Below, in pieces: positions 43,568 through 54,775 of a stretch of 64,000 nt of DNA (positions are counted from its first letter, which is position 1; every line of letters starts with the position of its first letter). Source of the DNA: Dipteris shenzhenensis (taxonomy: Eukaryota > Polypodiophyta > Polypodiopsida > Gleicheniales); the NCBI GenBank assembly GCA_047967505.1, contig CM106539.1; one strand, written 5' to 3'. The notes beneath the pieces are model-generated. The model was not told where the DNA came from. It saw only the letters and a program-made list of their open reading frames with translations, and ran no database searches. Both the position numbers and the translations under genes were made by a program.

Positions 43568-44590
43568 AAGGATTCAAAAGCACTGGCTTGTGGCAGCAGC
43601 CATGCGAGCTGCCCTTGCATGTGGCAGCTTTTTTCAAACAAATGGCATGTAGGGAAGACCTTACCTGATATGTGGGGGAAGCCCTCCAGGACACACTCGG
43701 ATTGCATGCTTCAACCACATGGCCCCTCTTGCACCAAGTGCCTTTAAGAGTTCGACAATTGTCTTCTGGATCCAAGACATGTCCATAGGCCCCTTTCACG
43801 CACCTCTTAGCCAAATCTTAATTCCTCTCCATCCTCCCACAAGTTTCTAGGGGGGGCCACTTGCTGTTCCAGGCCTCCATTTTCTGATCCAAGCCTTCCT
43901 TTGCTGCTGTAGACTGCTCTAGAGCTGCAGCAAAGCTGCTCTCCACTGTCTTTCCTGCTGGCTGGTCAGTCCACCTCAGGTTGGGAGTATCCGACACAGA
44001 AGAATAGTCCTCGCTTCGAGGTGGCATTATGTTTTGCGAATCCGGGCTGTCATGTGCTCTCTCCTATGTGAATCTAGTATTTGTGGTGCTGGAGGGTCCA
44101 TAGTTACATCTTCATCGGCTTGCTTCTCCAGATCTTTTATACACCATGAGCTGCAGAGAGGGTGTTACAATATATGGCATCTCACAGTGAGAGAGGGCTT
44201 CTTGGTGGGCGTGTTTGCCTTGTGAAAGGAGTCGACTTACATTCTGGGGGGGGCTGGGTACCTGAGCATAATTGCCATTGGTCAAGGCAGACTTCAAGTC
44301 TGTTGAAGGCTGGCTGGGGCAAGCTAACTAGGCCCAAGGTTAGGTTAGGGTTGGGGCCCAATTTGGGCACCCAACGTGGTCAGGTCACCGGACATGTTTG
44401 GTAGGGTCAAATTGACCTAACCTGATCCTATTTGGGTCGGGTCAGCCCGACTTGCTGGTCGGGTCAAGCCACCTAGCTTGCTCGATCAGGCTGGAAGCGT
44501 GGAAGGGTTTTATTGATAGGCCCTCCCTCACACACTTCTATGTGGTCACTTGGGTCCTTCACTACTTAGTGCCTCCTCTTGGCCAAGGTG
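43568..44590. other. Unassigned stretch, weak minus-strand coding look
   Basis: The minus-strand frames 43818-44027 and 43512-43814 follow each other, but I recognise no family. At 44330-44470 there are repeated GGTCGGGTCA / TGACC motifs. Nothing else is assigned. Confidence 0.35.
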
Positions 44591-44595
44591 GTATT

Positions 44596-44638
44596 CCAAC
44601 ATATATATATACTTGCTATTGCCTCTCTCTCTCTCTCA

Positions 44639-44676
<38 letters not shown>
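44596..44676 (+). repeat. Compound microsatellite (AT)n(CT)n(CA)n
   Basis: Short AT, CT and then 38 bp of CA repeats. The run directly abuts the poly-A end of the minus-strand LINE at 44677. Confidence 0.95.
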
Positions 44677-44677
<1 letters not shown>

Positions 44678-44845
44678 TTTTTTGGGTGAAAAAGTTTGTT
44701 GCATTATATTACAAAGTCACTATCCCAAAGTTGGATGTGCCCAAATACATCAAGAAAAGATCTCAATATATGACAAGTATACATCATGATCTATAGACTG
44801 TGTTTGCAAGCAATCATAAAAAGATTGCTGTAAAGAGTGCCTAAA

Positions 44846-45476
44846 TGTTAGAGACTCACTGTTCCCACCTGTGAGCCCCCGTTTTGTGGGGACAAGGGGC
44901 AGTGAGAGTAAGGAGGGATGGGAAAGAGAGACTCAGCAAACAGCAGAGATTTGGGGGGGGCTCCTTGCCTTCCTAGAAGCATGGACTGGCTGCACAGGGC
45001 ACCCTTTTATAGGGGCCTGTGGCAGGGCCAGTCGGCCCAACCAGGGCCATCAACCAGGGCCGAGCCTGGTCGGTTTTCCAGACTGATCTGGTTGGTCACC
45101 AGTCAGGGGACCGACCCTGCTGGTCGGCCATACCAGCAGGCCTGGGCAGTGCCTATAAAAGGCCCACACTTCCCTTCATTTTGGCATCCAGTGCAGGACA
45201 GAAAGCCTCAGTTCTAGGCTGTGCTGTGCACTCAGATTTGGCATCTTTTGACAGAGAGAGTTCCTTCAGTTTGTCTCAGCACTTGGCTGAGTTTTGTATT
45301 GCTCTCCTGGAGCCAGTTTTCTGCCCACCATCCGGTGGATGAATATATTCTCTCTCTGTCTAAGTTTTCTCTGAGTGAGTATTGTATCTGTGATCAGTTA
45401 TCTGAGTTGAGTGTTGCTAGAGCGGGAGAGATCTTGGCTGGAGGTTGGAGTGATTCTTTCCTTCTGTTTTCTAACA
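44846..45476 (+). repeat. Copia 5' LTR (631 bp)
   Basis: Contains a TATA box at 45154-45160 (CCTATAAAAGGCC) preceded by GC-rich GGTCGGTC / GACCAGGG inverted motifs, then a pyrimidine-rich transcribed part. Transcription would start about 30 bp after the TATA box. Confidence 0.95.
45154..45160 (+). promoter_or_regulatory. TATA box of the copia 5' LTR
   Basis: TATAAAA in the context GTGCCTATAAAAGGCCCACA. The same box is in the 3' LTR at 50036-50042. GC-rich inverted motifs upstream could bind regulators; this is inference. Confidence 0.7.
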
Positions 45477-45490
45477 TGGTATCAGAGCCA
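45477..45490 (+). other. Initiator-methionine tRNA primer-binding site
   Basis: TGGTATCAGAGCCA directly after the 5' LTR. It is the standard complement to the 3' end of plant initiator tRNA used by Ty1/copia elements. Confidence 0.95.
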
Positions 45491-45639
45491 TAGGCTCTCC
45501 ACTCTTCCTCATCAAAAACACTCTTTGAAGGAAGGAGTTCCTTGGCAGTAAGGCAACTCTGTTTTCAGCTCAGTCCAGTACAGAAGGTCAGTTCATTTAT
45601 TTCTGTTTCAGTTATTCAGTTTTTTAGCTATTCACCGAG

Positions 45640-46870
45640 ATGGATCAGTGATGAGAAGCCTCTACATCCATTGCTCGTCCTTCCTCCTTCTCCAGTCATC
45701 TTCCTTCTTCATTTATCCCTAATTTCGGTGAAGCTGGAAAGCTCGATGGTACAAACTTTCCAATCTGGAAAGTCAAGATCCGAAGCCATCTGTTGGCACG
45801 GAGGTTGTGGAAGATTGTCAATGGGACCGAAGAAAAGCCGGAGGACATTGTGGACAAGAGAGGTGAAGTTCTAGCTGAAGCAGATGCGGATGAACTCTGT
45901 GCATGGGAGGAGAGGGATGCTCAGGCCTTAGCAATGCTTATAGGCACGACATCAGATTCTGTGATTCCTCATATCCAGTTGGCAGAAACATCTTCAGAGG
46001 CGTGGACCATATTGAAGGAGCTGTATGAAACCGATAATACAGCTCGTATCATCACACTGCAGCATCAGCTTTATAACCTTGATATGAATGAGGGTGATAG
46101 TGTTCATGATCATCTGACGAAGGTGAAAGTTGTGCGGGACCAGCTCGCAGCGGTTGGTAAGAAGGTGGACTCGAGTCAATTAGCATTACTCACACTCCAC
46201 AAGTTGCCACGGAGTTTCAAAAGTTTTGTGACTACCGTCACTGCGGGTCAACGGACAAAGCCAATCAACTTTGAGGAGCTTTGTCCACTCCTACTTTAGG
46301 AGGAGGCTTGAGAGAAACTCTTTACGCAAACTGACGAAAAGGCATTGGTTGCCAAAGACAAGCCTGGCAAAGGCAAGTCAAAGGATTCCAAGAAATCAGA
46401 GGACGCTGAACGTAAGAAGAAAATGAAGTGCTTTTACTGTGAAAAGCTTGGCCACTCCGCCAAAGAATGCCGGAAGAAGAAGGCGGATCAAAAGCGGAAA
46501 AGAGAAGCCAAAAACAAAGAAGAGCCTAAGAGTGATTCTGCCAATGTGACAACTGGACAGTTATTCTTACTCAGTGAACATTGTTCAGCTTATGCAGTTA
46601 GTGAAGGTAAAGAGGGTTGGTATGTTGACAGCGGTGCTTCTAAGCACATGTCCAACAGAAGGACGTGGTTCAAAACCATGGACAGTACACACCCGGATTC
46701 CAAAGTTTCTGTCGGGGATAGCCGGACATGTCCTGTGAAGGGCATAGGTAGCATTCCTTTCATTACCACGGCGGGTGAGGAGAAGGATATCTCTGGAGTA
46801 CTTTATGTACCCAACCTTTGCAAGAATTTACTATCTGTAAGCCAGATGGACAAAAACAACATGGCAGTTC
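45640..46870 (+). pseudogene. Copia gag and protease, interrupted by stops
   Basis: An ATG at 45640 is followed after two codons by two stops (TGATGA). The frame then runs through Gag (KLDGTNFPIWKVKIRSHL, AWTILKELYETDN, LTLHKLPRSFKSFV). TAG (46297) and TGA (46309) interrupt it again. It continues with a lysine-rich part, the CCHC knuckle CFYCEKLGHSAKEC (46429-46470) and the protease motif WYVDSGASKHM (active D-S-G, about 46627). A frameshift near 46875 passes into integrase. Most of the sequence is well preserved. Confidence 0.93.
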
Positions 46871-47873
46871 TTTTCAAGATGGCAAGGTTACCGTGACATC
46901 CAAAGGGAGTGGGCAAGTGCTGGCACAGGGTGTTGAAGAGAATGGACTGTACCGTCTCAGTGCAATGTTGGTTCATGATGATCACGGAAAGTCCAAACTT
47001 TGGCATGAGCGCTTCGGTCACGTCAGCTATGGAATCTTGGCTGAAATGTCAAAGTCGAAGATGGTGGATGGACTTCCACCAATTACAGGCAAGGATGATG
47101 TCTGTAGGGCTTGTCTAGAAGGCAAGCAGCACAGGGATAAGTTCCCACAAGAAGCTTCGTTTCGGGCCAGCAAACCACTTGAGTTGGTTCACGCCGACAT
47201 TTGTGGTCCAATGTCTACTGCATCATGGGCAGGATCCAGGTATTCACTTCTCTTTGTGGATGATTTCAGTAGAATGACTTGGGTATATTGTTTGGCTAAA
47301 AAGTCTCAGGCTTTTGAGAAATTCAAAGACTGGAAGGCTAGAGTTGAAAAGGAGACAGGGGAAGATGTCAAGACATTTCGCACAGACAAGGGGGGAGAAT
47401 TGACCTCAAGTGAGTTTAATACATTTTGTCGCAAGCATGGGATCAAGCGGCAACTCACCACGGCACATACTTCTCAGCAAAACGGGGTAGCCGAGAGAAA
47501 GCATAGAACCACCACCGAGATAGGACTTGCTATGCTCCGAGGGAGAAATCTTTCTAAAGCCTGTTGGAGTGAAGCTATCAATACAGCGGTACACATTCTC
47601 AACTGGACCAAGACGAAGGCCGTCAAGGACAAGACTCCATATGAGGCATTTTATGGTAAGAAGCCCTCTATTACTCATCTCCGCATTTTTGGTTCTAAAG
47701 CGTGGGTGCATGTGCCCAAGGAAGACAGGACCAAGCTTGATTCCCGAAGCAGACAATGTATCTTTGTTGGGTATAGTGAAGAATCCAAGGCCTACCGCCT
47801 CTTCGATCCAGTAAAGAAGCAAATACTCATCAGTCGTGATGTTGTCTTCGCGGAAAAAGAACCTGAACCCTAG
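46870..47873 (+). pseudogene. Copia integrase
   Basis: Open frame with the HHCC zinc region (LWHERFGHVSY ... CRACLEGKQHRDKFP), the catalytic core starting LELVHADICGPMS, then TFRTDKGGELTS and HTSQQNGVAERKHR, which give the D, D and E residues. The C-terminal GKKPSITHLRIFGSKAWVHV block and CIFVGYSEESKAYRLFDP follow. All key residues are visible. It ends at a TAG (47871-47873) in the acidic linker before RT. Confidence 0.95.
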
Positions 47874-48040
47874 GAGGAGCCTCAGATTGAGGAGGAGGAG
47901 ATTGTTCAACCCCCGATCCCACCCCGTCCCAGATTGACCATTCAAGAGGTTACCCAATCAAAAGCTGATATTCCACCCGATACTCAGGAAGAGCAGGATG
48001 TTCTAGCAGAAGTTCCCGTCCCACAGAGAAGCAGAAAAAG

Positions 48041-49714
48041 TTGCCCCAATGGTACCTCCGAACATTAGAAGAGTCTCGTGTCACCTCATTACCTGAGAGT
48101 AGCAGTTCCGGATTGCATCGGTCTCAACGTCTTCAAAAGACCCCATCCGTGAATTTTGCTTTGGTGGCTCAGATTGTTGAGCCAAGAACCTTTGCGGAGG
48201 CGGAGGCGGAGGCGAAGGACAATCCCGAATGGCAGGCTGCCATGCAGGCAGAGATGGATGCTATCCTGAAGAACCATACATGGGACTTAGTGGCCAGGCC
48301 CCTTCGACGGAAAGTCATTGGCACTAAGTGGGTATACAAACTTAAATACAAATTTGACGGCAGCTTGGATAAGTATAAAGCAAGGTTGGTAGTGAAAGGT
48401 TTTGCTCAAACTGAAGGCATGGATTTTGATGAAACTTTTGCTCCCACAGCTCGCATGGTTACTATCCGGACAGTGATTGCCCTTGCTGCCCAATTCCAGT
48501 GGCCTATTTTTCAAATGGATGTGAAGTCCGCATTCCTTAATGGAACCCTGGAGGAGGAGGTATATGTGGAGCAGCCACCGGGCTTTCAAGATCCAGTGTC
48601 CCCATTAAAGGTCTGCAGGTTGAAGAAGGCGTTATACGGGCTGAAACAGTCCCCCAGAGCTTGGTACCAAAGGATTGATATATTCTTTCAGAAGATAGGG
48701 CTCAGTCGGAGTCCTTCTGAGGCAAACCTTTACTTGTTCATTGAGAAGGGATTGCGATTGGTACTCATCCTCTATGTTGATGATCTTATCTTGACAGGTG
48801 ATCATGTCAAGAAGATTTCACAGGTCAAGGAGCTACTCATGTCTGAGTTTGAGATGACTGACCTTGGGTTATTACATTACTTCCTTGGGATTGAAGTAAA
48901 GCAGGCTAAGGACAGGATCTTCATTTCACAGGAGAAATATTGCAGAGAAATTCTGAAGAGATTTCAGATGGAGGATTGCAGAACAACATTAACTCCCATG
49001 GAGGTCGGGCTTAAGCTAAGTGTTCACGACACATCTCAGTTGGTTGATACTCTTTTGTATCGACGATTGGTAGGAAGTTTGCTTTACCTTACCAATACAC
49101 GCCCTGATATTTGTTATGCAGTTGGGCTATTATGTCAATTCTCTGCTTCTCCCAGGAAGAATCATTGGAATGCAGGTTTACGAGTGCTGAGGTATCTGAA
49201 GGGTACTTGCACCTTTGGGATCGGCTACACCAAAGGCATTGAACTAGGCGTGTACTGTGACAGTGATTGGGCAGGTGATGCTGACACCAGAAGGTCGACG
49301 ACAGGATATTGTTTCTTACTTGCATTTGGAGCCATCTCTTGGCTAAGTAAGAAGCAACCCACAGTGTCCCTTTCATCTACAGAGGCAGAGTACAGAGCCG
49401 CGTGTACAGCAGCTTGTGAGACATTGTGGTTGAGATGGATTCTGGAGGACATGGACGTGTGTCAGGAGAATGCGACAGTGCTGATGTGCGACAATCAGAG
49501 TTGCATAGCTATTGCCAAGAATCCAGTGTACCATGCGCGGACCAAACACATCGAAGTTCATTACCATTTTGTTCGAGAGCTCATCATTGACGACGTGATC
49601 GAGCTTACCTACTGCCCGACCGTGGACAATTTGTCCGACCTTTTCACGAAGGCACTCCCTCGAGAACAGATGGAGCACCTCATCAAATGCATGGGGATTG
49701 GCCCACAGTTGTGA
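48041..49714 (+). CDS. Copia reverse transcriptase and RNase H, open frame
   Basis: A 557-codon open frame. RT blocks are WVYKLKYKFDGSLDKYKARL, FQMDVKSAFLNG, ALYGLKQSPRAWY and the catalytic box ILYVDDLILTGD (YVDD at 48773-48784). RNase H blocks are GVYCDSDWAGDADTRRSTTG, LSSTEAEYRAAC, CDNQSCIAIAKNPV and ARTKHIEVHYHFVRE, ending DLFTKALPREQMEHL. RT copies the element RNA into DNA, and RNase H removes the template. In the intact polyprotein this part has no start codon of its own; it is offset by a frameshift near 48030 from the integrase frame. No stop or missing catalytic residue was seen inside it. Confidence 0.96.
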   Translation: MPQWYLRTLEESRVTSLPESSSSGLHRSQRLQKTPSVNFALVAQIVEPRTFAEAEAEAKDNPEWQAAMQAEMDAILKNHTWDLVARPLRRKVIGTKWVYKLKYKFDGSLDKYKARLVVKGFAQTEGMDFDETFAPTARMVTIRTVIALAAQFQWPIFQMDVKSAFLNGTLEEEVYVEQPPGFQDPVSPLKVCRLKKALYGLKQSPRAWYQRIDIFFQKIGLSRSPSEANLYLFIEKGLRLVLILYVDDLILTGDHVKKISQVKELLMSEFEMTDLGLLHYFLGIEVKQAKDRIFISQEKYCREILKRFQMEDCRTTLTPMEVGLKLSVHDTSQLVDTLLYRRLVGSLLYLTNTRPDICYAVGLLCQFSASPRKNHWNAGLRVLRYLKGTCTFGIGYTKGIELGVYCDSDWAGDADTRRSTTGYCFLLAFGAISWLSKKQPTVSLSSTEAEYRAACTAACETLWLRWILEDMDVCQENATVLMCDNQSCIAIAKNPVYHARTKHIEVHYHFVRELIIDDVIELTYCPTVDNLSDLFTKALPREQMEHLIKCMGIGPQL

Positions 49715-49727
49715 CATTGAGGGGGGG

Positions 49728-50358
49728 TGTTAGAGACTCACTGTTCCCACCTGTGAGCCCCCGTTTTGTGGGGACAAGGGGCGGTGAGAGTAAGGAGGGA
49801 TGGGAAAGAGAGACTCAGCAAACAGCAGAGATTTGGGGGGGGCTCCTTGCCTTCCTAGAAGCATGGACTGGCTGCACAGGGCACCCTTTTATAGGGGCCT
49901 GTGGCAGGGCCAGTCGGCCCAACCAGGGCCACCGACCAGGGCCGACCCTGGTCGGTTTTCCAGACTGATCTGGTCGGTCACCAGTCAGGGGACCGACCCT
50001 GCTGGTCGGCCATACCAGCAGGCCTGGGCAGTGCCTATAAAAGGCCCACACTTCCCTTCATTTTGGCATCCAGTGCAGGACAGAAAGCCTAAGTTTTAGG
50101 CTGTGCTGTGCACTCAGATTTGGCATCTTCTGACAGAGAGAGTTCCTTCAGTTTGTCTCAGCACTTGGCTGAGTTTTGTATTGCTCTCCTGGAGCCAGTT
50201 TTCTGCCCACCATCCGGTGGATGAATATATTCTCTCTCTGTCTAAGTTTTCTCTGAGTGAGTATTGTATCTGTGATCAATTATCTGAGTTGAGTGTTGCT
50301 AGAGCGGGAGAGATCTTGGTTGGAGGTTGGAGTGATTCTTTCCTTCTGTTTTCTAACA
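49728..50358 (+). repeat. Copia 3' LTR (631 bp)
   Basis: Same length as the 5' LTR, with about ten base differences and no indels noticed. Confidence 0.95.
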
Positions 50359-50363
50359 CTAAA

Positions 50364-50409
50364 AACAGAGTAAATTGAAAAAATTGGATCACCAAAAACT
50401 CTATGATTT
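50364..50409 (-). pseudogene. LINE C-terminal tail between two insertions
   Basis: On the minus strand this short piece continues the LINE protein from 50947 (KDRNHRVFGDPIFSIYSV). It is cut on one side by the copia element and on the other by the plus-strand LINE. Its last 12 bases (50398-50409, ACTCTATGATTT) are the target duplication of the latter. Confidence 0.7.
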
Positions 50410-50946
50410 TACGGGGCCTCAGGTCTTTTATGAGAGACATGACTCTTCTTGGGCCATTTCGATTCGACGTCATCAGGTTGAGTCCTGTTCTTTGGATGTG
50501 ATGCCACACCTTCCTTTTGCAGCTGTACATGCCTTTGTGGATACCTCTTGGGGGATACTGGCGAGCATAGCAGCCTGGCATATTTGGAGAGCCAAATGCA
50601 CAGAGGCATTGGAGGAAACTCAAGTTCATCCCTCACACACATTGGCTAGTATCTGGAAAGACACCATACACACTTTGATGGCCATATGGACGAGTATGCA
50701 GGAAGACTCCCGTGCAGCCTCAGCTAGGAGAGCTTCTTTCTTCAGGGAATGGAAGGATTCTCCTTTCTTCTCTGAGACTCTTATAGGGTTGAGGTGGCAC
50801 TTTCAGCCTCAGCCTTGGTTGTTTTCCACCTCATTTTGAGGGAGTTTATTTATCCTCATGGTTTCATGATGTATTCCGCTTTGAGCTTGCTCTCGCAGGG
50901 TTTTTCTCTTACTTAATAGAAGTCTCTTTCTTGAAAAAAAAAAAAA
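50410..50946 (+). mobile_element. 5'-truncated plus-strand LINE insertion
   Basis: A 537-bp insertion ending in poly-A (50934-50946), flanked by ACTCTATGATTT at 50398-50409 and 50947-50958. An open frame to 50839 encodes the end of a LINE ORF2 (SIAAWHIWRAKCTEALEETQ, ARRASFFREWKDS), then a TGA and a 3' UTR. The 5' truncation, poly-A tail and 12-bp duplication are the hallmarks of target-primed reverse transcription. Confidence 0.93.
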
Positions 50947-50958
50947 ACTCTATGATTT

Positions 50959-51305
50959 CTGTCCTTCCATAGACTCCAAAGTGCCCAATATCGAACCCAA
51001 ATGAAAAACAGATCAAAACCCCGTCTATGTGGGTGAACCCCAAACAACCAGAAATACTTTACAAAAGAGGCACTTGGAAATCAGGTTCGCAAGCGCTGTC
51101 TCAAAAGTCCAAGAAAATCACGTGTATGAGAACAATGCCAAAAAAGATGAGGTATTGATTCCAATGGAGCCAAGCATCTGCGGCAAATTGCCGGAGCTAT
51201 ATGTTTGTGCACTAGCATCTGCCCAAATGGAAGAACTCCTAGCAAGACTCTCCACAAGAAAACCTGTTGTCGAAGAGGAATTTTCGAATTCCAAATCCCC
51301 TGCAA
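50959..51305 (-). pseudogene. LINE zf-RVT and C-terminal region
   Basis: The minus-strand frame 51305-51081 encodes IWNSKIPLRQQVFLWRVLLG, AICRRCLAPLESIPHLFWHC and HTRDFLGLLRQRL. This is the zinc-binding zf-RVT region found after the RT of plant LINEs (CxxC ... HxxxHC pattern). After a frame break the C-terminal tail continues with YWALWSLWKDRNHRV up to the target duplication at 50958. Confidence 0.85.
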
Positions 51306-51752
51306 TCTCTTTCGCCACCATGTTACAGGTCGATTGATATGCCAAGGGTTATTTGCCCTCTACGAAGCCCAAGGCAAGGGCAAAATAACTTTGTACAGTG
51401 AAGAAACTGTGATATGAGGCAGTTTTAATGGGCGGCATGACGACCCTGGAAAATGAGAGTCCAGTCTTGAAGCCTTTCTTCAATCTCTAATGGAGGTACT
51501 AGTAACAACTCTTGAAGCATAAAAGTAATATGACACCATACAGGACGATAGTGCATGCCAAGACTATATTTTGCAGCAGCCAAAGGAAAAGAAAGAGGGG
51601 TTCAATCATCATGATGAACATGCGCTACTGAATGGATGACTTTGAGACTTAGAAAATAAGAACGTTGAGGCTCCTGCAAAGTCAGCGGATGGGAAAAGAC
51701 CCTCGACCAATGTATGCTCTCAGATCATAAGGAGTTTCCCTGTAAAGAATCC

Positions 51753-52505
51753 CTACCATGCCATTCCAGATGAGAGAATGTGCTTCCAATCCATCAACAT
51801 ATTGGAAACCAGTGGACAACCCTTGATTTTACCATCAATAGAACCCAAAATGAAATCCCAGGGAGCGGGCTGCCAATATCCAAAAGCAGGGGGAGTAAGA
51901 TGTGAGAGCAAATGACGCATCATGGCAGCCCACGGCTGAGAACCCTGTATAAATTGCAGCATCATTTTGCTTTTATGAGCAAGAATATGTACATGAAGGT
52001 TAAGAATATTAAGACCCCCATGCATTTTTGGTGAACAGAGATGCTGCATCGAAAGCAACATCAAACTTATTTTGCCATGTTTAGAGTGCCAGAAGGTTTC
52101 CATAACCATAGACATGAAGGTACTAAGATCTCCTTTGCTGAACATGATCAAAGGCAAATAAAACTGTATGTAAGCCATTAAAATGGATTGAACAATCCGT
52201 AGCCTGACATGCAATGGCCAAGTGGCAAGTTTCAAATATTCAAGCTTTTTCTTTAACTTTGCAAGAACCCAATCAGATTGCTGGCGTGGAGTAATCGTCC
52301 AACCTAAAGGATAACCAAGGTGGCAAACCAGTTGAGTAGGCTGGACAATTTTGCCTGGCCATAAAATAGATTGCCAGTCTGTGGAATGCAGTGGCAGCAA
52401 CTTAGATTTCTGAAAAGTAACGTGATGACCAGCAGCCAAACCTAGTTCAAGGATGATAGATCCTGCTCGGTATTCTGATAGGCCTCCAATCAGCCAATGA
52501 TTCAC
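51753..52505 (-). pseudogene. LINE reverse transcriptase, thumb and connection part
   Basis: A 250-codon open frame with ELGLAAGHHVTFQKSKLLPL, CHLGYPLGWTITPRQQSDW and VLAKLKKKLEYLKLATWPL, followed by VRLRIVQSILMAYIQFYLPL. This is the region downstream of the catalytic DD box in plant LINE RTs. The catalytic palm itself is missing: at about 52506 the frame meets the early RT part directly, so an internal deletion removed it. 51306-51752 is the broken link to the zf-RVT region. Confidence 0.85.
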
Positions 52506-52776
52506 ATATGTGCTTCTTGGGAAGAAGTTTTACAATTTCTTTTTTCCATGAATCCGGAAGACGATGATTTTCCCAAGTAGAATTGATCATGCATAATTCA
52601 GGTGACTTTGAATATTTCAATAGGCAAGAAAGAACTCAACTGTGAGACCATACCATCTTGGAGATTTCCATCTGCCACATGATTTTATTAAATCAAATGA
52701 ATTTCCTTTCAGTAAAAGGCCCTTCTAGCTCCATAGCCTATGCATGAGTAATAATAGGAAAGACATACTGAAGGAG
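52506..52776 (-). pseudogene. LINE reverse transcriptase, N-terminal part
   Basis: Across frame breaks the minus strand reads MELEGPFTERKF, DGLTVEFFLAY and PDSWKKEIVKLLPKK-like pieces, the opening of the plant LINE RT. It is cut on its 5' side by the TTTGC-flanked element. Confidence 0.7.
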
Positions 52777-52781
52777 TTTGC

Positions 52782-53104
52782 TGAAGGACAAATTGATGTA
52801 ATGGGATAATACCTAGGGTCCTAAGGTCTATGGTTGTGAGTGTGTGAACACATGGTGTGCCTGGTTAGGTGTTAGTAGGTGTGATTGAGTGAATCGTTGT
52901 GTGGTGTGTGATTGAGAGATTCATGGAGGTGGTGGCTTGATTATAGGATCCTGGTGGCTTTTGTTGTGACATCACATATGATGTACACTGGATACAACAT
53001 GGTGCCTATATAATGGCCCTCTATTCATGAATACAAGGCCTTTTGCCTTTGCTTCTATCTCATGTACTCTCTGCCTCTGCCATGATCTCAATTATGCTAC
53101 AACA
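52782..53104 (+). repeat. 5' LTR of the non-autonomous element
   Basis: Contains a TATA-like GCCTATATAATGGCCC at about 53002 and matches 54776-55100 with few differences. Confidence 0.92.
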
Positions 53105-54775
53105 TGTGGTATCAGAGCTAGCTTACAAGCCTAGTCTAGAATTCTATCTCCTGCCCATGCTGCTTTTGTGTTACTTCCCTTCTACCCTCCATAGCCTCCT
53201 TGGTGCCACATGATAACCCTCTTCTTCCATTGCCTCATCTCCGACATGAAGACCTTGAGCTCCATCTACAGTAGACCTGTGAGGTTTGGAGCTCAACTTG
53301 CAGCTGTTTTGATGGTCGCCTATTACTAAGATACCACACGGTCTGCTATGCTACTTGGTGGCTTTGTGTACGTTAGCCTTGATGTCACCTTACTGTTGAA
53401 ACTTCTATGCGCAAAAGGAAGGTTCCGACTTTTGGTATTGTAGCTTCTTCAAAGCGCCCACCTAACTTGCTATCACGGCTGTTACCTTCGCTCTGGCTGT
53501 AGTGTCCGAGCTATTGTTGGAACTCTTCTAAGGCCTTCGCCTGCCTACAGACAGTGCTTCTTTTGTGCAGCAGGAGAGATGAAATAACAAAACAGAAGAA
53601 AGTATTAGAGAAACATTTGACAAAGGCAAGGCACAACACAAGCGTGGCTATACAAGCTCCACTTCCAACGTTCTTTTCTGCTTTTTCCGCTCAGCAAAAG
53701 GCTCGCCATCTTCTGCAAATAGTTCGTGTGAGCTATTTGCCCACATAGCTTTGATCCAAACGCAGCTCTATCCTTGCTGTTGCGCTGTCCCACAACTCCC
53801 TAGCTTGGGTCATCGCACAAGCCGTGGGAGAGGCAATATTGAGGGAGGAATCGTCGAGTTCCATCATCGCTGCTCGCTGCTCTCTTTCCGCCATACACTC
53901 TGTCGCCGGTGTCACTGTTGTTTGGTTTTAGTTAGTTTTTTTTCCTTGTTTTAAGGTTTCTAGACCCTCCAGATTGCTGACACATGGCACACAATAACGT
54001 CCAGTAAAGCACAGTTTCCTCTACATAGGAACACAGCTGTCACATCAGTAGCCACGCTGCACACAGGTCTCTACAAGCACAATATTCTACTGCATGTGAA
54101 CACAGATATTTCCTGCTAAGCACAGTGCCTCTTAAGCACAGGTTCTACATAGAAATAGAACTGTCACATCATCAAACTTTCCAAGCCTCAAAACTCTTTA
54201 TCTATTAAGAATTTGAGCGAGGTACAGAAGGCAAAGTTGCTTAGTTTCCTGAGCTTTACATGGCTAGAATCACGGATTCTCCGCTCTTGAAAATGGTCAT
54301 ACCTTGTGGAAAGAAGCACTATGGTACCAATCATGGACTTTTCAACAACAATGGCAAAGAGTCTACATCGACATGGGCACGATTGACATTATCATTCACA
54401 TGGACGTCATCGAATATTTCATTTTACATATATGGAACCGACACCATGGTGGCATGGAAACGAAGACGCAAAAGGACTTCCATCAAAGGGGGGTACTTCC
54501 CCACATCTTCAAAGTAGATTTTGTTTGTGTGTGTGGTCAATAAGGGTTCTCTGCCTTGGGATGTCCCCCTCAAATGATTGTTAGTCTTATGTTTTACCGT
54601 GCTAGATCTAACGGTATTCCCATGCATAGTCATTGTCTATCTCCAGTTGTAAACCAAGAATCTTAGGATTGAGTCACAGGTTGGGGCCATGTGTGCTGCC
54701 ACATGATGGTGGGCAAGCCATGGAGCATCCCATGTACTACTGATGAGGGATGAGGTCATCAATTAGTTGGGGGAA

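Larger units (their letters stand above)
44846..50358 (+). mobile_element. Full-length Ty1/copia retrotransposon, nearly intact
   Basis: LTRs of 631 bp at both ends (TGTTAGAGAC...TCTAACA), flanked by CTAAA (44841-44845, 50359-50363). The initiator-methionine tRNA primer site TGGTATCAGAGCCA follows the 5' LTR at 45477. The polypurine tract TTGAGGGGGGG precedes the 3' LTR. Gag, protease, integrase, RT and RNase H follow in copia order. A few stops and two frameshifts break the single frame. The LTRs differ at about ten sites by eye (about 1.6%), so insertion was recent in evolutionary terms. Confidence 0.96.

Noticed and set aside
45019-45493. Open frames inside the copia LTRs
   Set aside because: They repeat identically in both LTRs, overlap in several frames and span the promoter; no domain is seen.
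47406-47957. Minus-strand open frame of 183 codons within copia integrase
   Set aside because: Shadow of the plus-strand integrase frame, which carries all the conserved motifs.
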